Positions 60,238 through 62,726 of a stretch of DNA of 62,726 nt are shown here, in pieces. A model generated the notes under the pieces. That model did no database searches, was not told the DNA's origin, and worked only from the letters and a program-made list of their open reading frames with translations. The position numbers were made by a program, and so were the translations under genes. The stretch is from NCBI GenBank assembly GCA_910584905.1, contig CAJUCQ010000013.1, positions 1-62,726 on the forward strand. Reading direction: 5' to 3'. The DNA comes from an uncultured Muribaculaceae bacterium (GTDB taxonomy: Bacteria; Bacteroidota; Bacteroidia; Bacteroidales; Muribaculaceae). Numbering within the stretch: the first letter of the stretch is position 1; the number at the start of each line of letters is the position of its first letter.

Positions 60238-60261
60238 AAGAGCTTGCTCCCGAGGCCGGGC

Positions 60262-60840
60262 TTATCCGATGATTCGCGCCGGTGTCCCCACGGCCGTGAC
60301 GCCGTCCGGGAGGTCTTTGACCACTGTGGCTCCGGCGCCGATAGTGCACCATCGGCCGATTCTCACGCCCGGGATGACCGTTGCTCCGGCGCCGATATGA
60401 GTGCCTTCGCCGACCTCGACGTTTCCGCACAGCGCCGCGTTGGGCGAGATGTGCACATAATCACCGATGAGGCATTCGTGGTCGACGGATGCGTTGGTGT
60501 TGATGATGCAGTGGCGGCCTATCGCAGCCTCGGCGTTGATGCTCGCTCCGGCCATCACCACCGCCCCTTCGCCTATGACAGCCGAGGGCGACACCGTGGC
60601 CCGCGGATGGACGGCGCACGCAAACGCGCACCCGTGTTTTTCAGCAATCTTTTTTCGCACCGCGTTGTTGCCGATGCTGATTATCAGCGGCGAAAGCCCC
60701 TTGCTTTCGTGCACGACCTCAAGGCCGTACAGCTCCGTGAGGTCGGGATTGTCGTCGACGAGCGCTTCGACTGATTTGCCTTCCGCGCGGAGGATGTCGA
60801 TAATTACTTTGGCGTGGCCGCCGGCACCGTAGAGATACAT
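60262..60840 (-). CDS. PglD/NeuD-type sugar N- or O-acetyltransferase
   Basis: The 192-residue protein has the family's N-terminal Rossmann-like part (MYLYGAGGHAKVIIDIL, 1-17) and a left-handed beta-helix of hexapeptide repeats (about 85-185). The repeats include GEGAVVMAGASINAEA, GDYVHISPNAALCG and GAGATVIPGVRIG. His in NASVDHECLIGD is the expected catalytic base. It likely acetylates a UDP-amino sugar. It lies 7 nt after a PglC-like transferase, a typical pair for making a modified first sugar of a surface glycan. Confidence 0.85.
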   Translation of the reverse strand: MYLYGAGGHAKVIIDILRAEGKSVEALVDDNPDLTELYGLEVVHESKGLSPLIISIGNNAVRKKIAEKHGCAFACAVHPRATVSPSAVIGEGAVVMAGASINAEAAIGRHCIINTNASVDHECLIGDYVHISPNAALCGNVEVGEGTHIGAGATVIPGVRIGRWCTIGAGATVVKDLPDGVTAVGTPARIIG

Positions 60841-60847
60841 GATATGG

Positions 60848-61456
60848 TCAGTTGTTGCCGTCGAAGGGTTCCATTGTCGCGGAAGTCTGCGAGGAAATTC
60901 CTTCGCGGATGAATACTTTTTTGAGAGTGGTGAGGACGATGCGGCAGTCGGTGACGAACGAGATGTTGTCGACATACCACACGTCGAGTTCGAATTTGCG
61001 GGTCCACGAGATAGCGTTGCGTCCGTGGCACTGTGCCCATCCCGTTATTCCGGGTCGAACCTCGTGGCGTCGCGCCTGCTCGGGCGAATACAGCGGGAGA
61101 TACTGCACCAGCAGCGGTCGCGGCCCGATAAGCGACATATCGCCCCGGAGCACATTCCACAGTTGCGGCAGCTCGTCGATTGAGGTCGAGCGGACGAAGT
61201 GCCCCACGGGTGTCAGGCGCTTTTCGTCGGGGAGAAGCCGGCCCTCGGCGTCGCGTTCGTCGGTCATTGTCTTGAATTTTACGACTCGGAATATGCGTCC
61301 GCCGCGTCCGGGGCGTTCCTGAAAGAAGAATGCTCCGGCGCCCTTGTTTGCGAAGTGGAGCCATAGGGCGACAGCCGCCAGCACGGGCGAGAGCACAATC
61401 AGCGCCCCGCCCGAGGCGGCAATATCAATGGCGCGCTTGAAAAAGTGTCGGTACAT
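60848..61456 (-). CDS. PglC/WcaJ-type initiating phosphoglycosyl transferase
   Basis: The 202-residue monotopic enzyme has one N-terminal helix (about 8-30), the motif VVKFKTMTDERD (about 57-68, catalytic Asp-Glu), RSTSIDELPQLWNVLRGDMSLIGPRPL split over about 89-115, and PGITGWAQ. It transfers a phosphosugar to undecaprenyl phosphate and so starts synthesis of a capsule, O-glycan or exopolysaccharide unit. One nucleotide separates it from the SGNH gene stop. Confidence 0.92.
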   Translation of the reverse strand: MYRHFFKRAIDIAASGGALIVLSPVLAAVALWLHFANKGAGAFFFQERPGRGGRIFRVVKFKTMTDERDAEGRLLPDEKRLTPVGHFVRSTSIDELPQLWNVLRGDMSLIGPRPLLVQYLPLYSPEQARRHEVRPGITGWAQCHGRNAISWTRKFELDVWYVDNISFVTDCRIVLTTLKKVFIREGISSQTSATMEPFDGNN

Positions 61457-61457
61457 A

Positions 61458-62360
61458 TCAGTTGATAGAATCGGTTATTGCTTCGTATGAAGCCGGATTG
61501 TTTATGATTTCGGTCTCTAAAAATTCCGAAAATGTTTTTGCACCGCGGTAGTTGAGGTGGTCAAGGTCGGCAAAACAGCTGTCTGGCAAGGGCATCTCTA
61601 TGAAGTTCAGAAATTTGATGTCTGGGTAGCGTTCGGACGCTATATCAACAAATACCCGACTGCTCTTTGAAAGTTTGTGTTGCGGCGGGCAGAGGAATAT
61701 CAGTTGGAGTCCGTGGCCTTTGCAGTAGTCGTATATCCTGTCTATGAAATATGCTCCAACTGGATTCGGTTCAGCCGGAGCTTCGATTGAATCCTTATCG
61801 CTGAGTTCTATGGCTCTTTGAAGGCGGTCTCGTTTTAAATAGATAAAGCCTCCGATTCCGGTGCTGTTTTTTATTCCGTTTTCTTTGTCAAGAATACTTT
61901 TTGCATATTCCAGAAGTTTGAACACGTCGAACGGGCGGGACAGGTGGTGAGTGATGTCGCGATAGCTGCCTTTGCTTATAATCATAGACCAGTCGCGTGG
62001 TGTGAGCATGTCGATAAAGGTCGGGTGCATCAGTGTGTGTTCCGAGCCTTCATGCCACATGAGATTCGGGTCGAAGCCCACGACTACGGTCGTTAGTCCG
62101 GGATTATAGCGATCAAGAAGTTTTATTTTGCAGTAAATGTATTCCGAGACTTCGGCGCTACGGCCAAAATTAACCGCTCCGGATACTATGCTGTCGTTTA
62201 CAGCGGTTTCGATATGCGAATTTCCGAGATATACAGTATCAGCATCTCCGATGTCAAACATTCTCGGACGCAACGAATTCAGAGCGGCGAGCAATGTTAA
62301 TGCGGCTGTTACGGCTACAAAACAGAAAACCAAACACTTCAGAAGAAATTTACGTATCAT
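61458..62360 (-). CDS. SGNH-like protein partner of the MBOAT acyltransferase
   Basis: The 300-residue protein has an N-terminal membrane helix (about 8-28). SGNH-like blocks are TVYLGNSHIETAV, with Ser in GNSH, and DLDHLNYRGA near the end, with Asp and His. This matches AlgX/DltD-like partners of MBOAT O-acyltransferases that acylate polysaccharides in the periplasm. AT content is higher than in neighbouring genes. ATG 62360 was chosen because it lies 1 nt after the MBOAT stop. Confidence 0.75.
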   Translation of the reverse strand: MIRKFLLKCLVFCFVAVTAALTLLAALNSLRPRMFDIGDADTVYLGNSHIETAVNDSIVSGAVNFGRSAEVSEYIYCKIKLLDRYNPGLTTVVVGFDPNLMWHEGSEHTLMHPTFIDMLTPRDWSMIISKGSYRDITHHLSRPFDVFKLLEYAKSILDKENGIKNSTGIGGFIYLKRDRLQRAIELSDKDSIEAPAEPNPVGAYFIDRIYDYCKGHGLQLIFLCPPQHKLSKSSRVFVDIASERYPDIKFLNFIEMPLPDSCFADLDHLNYRGAKTFSEFLETEIINNPASYEAITDSIN

Positions 62361-62361
62361 A

Positions 62362-62726
62362 TCAGAACTGAAAATAGATGAATTTTTCCTGACTGCCTGC
62401 AAAAACCATCAGTGTTAAAAGGATTGCTATGTAGATTGACCAACGCGCAAGGCGGCTCGGTATAAAGCCTATGTCAAGCCCGAACCTCCGCTCACGCATC
62501 GCCCATTCGCTGATTTGTAGTATCATTATAAAGGCTATTGTCGGAAGGATACTCAAGGTTGCTATGCCTGCCGTCTGATAGTCGGGCATGGAGAGGAGCC
62601 CGTCGGTGAACATGCGGCTGATGTAGCCCCACGCTTGCGCGAGGTTTTCGGCGCGGAACACAATCCATCCCAGCACGACGAAGGCGAAGGTTGCTGTCAT
62701 GGCGACGGCGTCTTTGAGCGAGGGCA
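62362..62726 (-). CDS. MBOAT-family O-acyltransferase, C-terminal part (runs off window)
   Basis: Only the last 120 or so residues are in the window. The open frame reaches the right edge (PSLKDAVAMTATFAF) with no start inside. The segment FAFVVLGWIVFRAENLAQAWGYISRM is the conserved C-terminal motif of AlgI/DltB-type MBOAT proteins, followed by three hydrophobic helices. It should acylate a surface glycan together with the SGNH protein. The rest of the locus lies to the right. Confidence 0.8.
   Translation of the reverse strand, partial: PSLKDAVAMTATFAFVVLGWIVFRAENLAQAWGYISRMFTDGLLSMPDYQTAGIATLSILPTIAFIMILQISEWAMRERRFGLDIGFIPSRLARWSIYIAILLTLMVFAGSQEKFIYFQF

Noticed and set aside
1..62726. 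tRNA, rRNA, prophage or insertion sequence
   Set aside because: All sizeable gaps were examined and hold promoters, terminators or the palindromic repeats; no cloverleaf, transposase, integrase or phage structural gene was seen.

Overview
The window looks like chromosomal DNA of a fairly GC-rich Bacteroidales bacterium. A gut Muribaculaceae-like lineage is plausible but cannot be proven here. Supporting signs: many genes start downstream of the Bacteroidota promoter pattern TTTG-(19-22 bp)-TAnnTTTG with little Shine-Dalgarno signal; an RprX/RprY two-component pair; a SusA-like GH13; DUF4922, DUF4919 and DUF6155 family proteins; long secreted proteins ending in a sorting-type C-terminal tail; and pyruvate:ferredoxin oxidoreductase, which points to anaerobic metabolism. 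I saw no rRNA, tRNA, CRISPR array, insertion sequence or phage.

Layout. Positions 1-3432 (+): an ECF sigma / membrane-anchored putative anti-sigma / Spy-like periplasmic operon preceded by three phased direct repeats, then an FNT-family anion channel with a B3/B4-domain protein. 3433-3870: three copies of an inverted-repeat (BIME-like) element. 3910-12254 (-): thiol peroxidase, then a seven-gene tripartite efflux operon (adaptor, ATPase, two permeases, TolC) ending in its own response regulator and histidine kinase. 12255-14435 (+): tandem promoters and a GH13 enzyme. 14519-17259 (-): FKBP isomerase and rprXY.

17415-36351 (-): twelve tightly spaced genes behind one strong promoter (36381-36412). 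They read as a peptidoglycan / MurNAc salvage pathway: secreted amidase, GT2, DUF4922, SpoIID, AmpG with a large insert, NamZ-type exo-muramidase, FAD/Fe-S D-lactate dehydrogenase, DUF5009-type membrane protein, MurK-like kinase, MurQ, SGNH esterase, and a UvrD helicase with an embedded DnaQ-type exonuclease. Together they would free MurNAc, import it, phosphorylate it, split it into GlcNAc-6-P and D-lactate, and oxidise the lactate. This is the most coherent system in the window.

36482-41533 (-): inactive M16-type protein, KdsB, NfeD, YbhN-like flippase-type protein and a divergent ThiE-like protein, behind a structured leader. 41799-45383 (-): NifJ. 45596-53052 (-): two tandem M6 metalloproteases and a secreted CBM26 protein. 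53320-54929 (+): a small secreted peptide and a lipoprotein serpin interrupted by one amber codon. 55006-57871: small hypothetical genes. 57852-60086 (-): a RelA-type synthetase with a degenerate HD domain. 60262-62726 (-): the end of a surface-glycan locus (PglD-like, PglC-like, SGNH and MBOAT proteins) that runs off the right edge.
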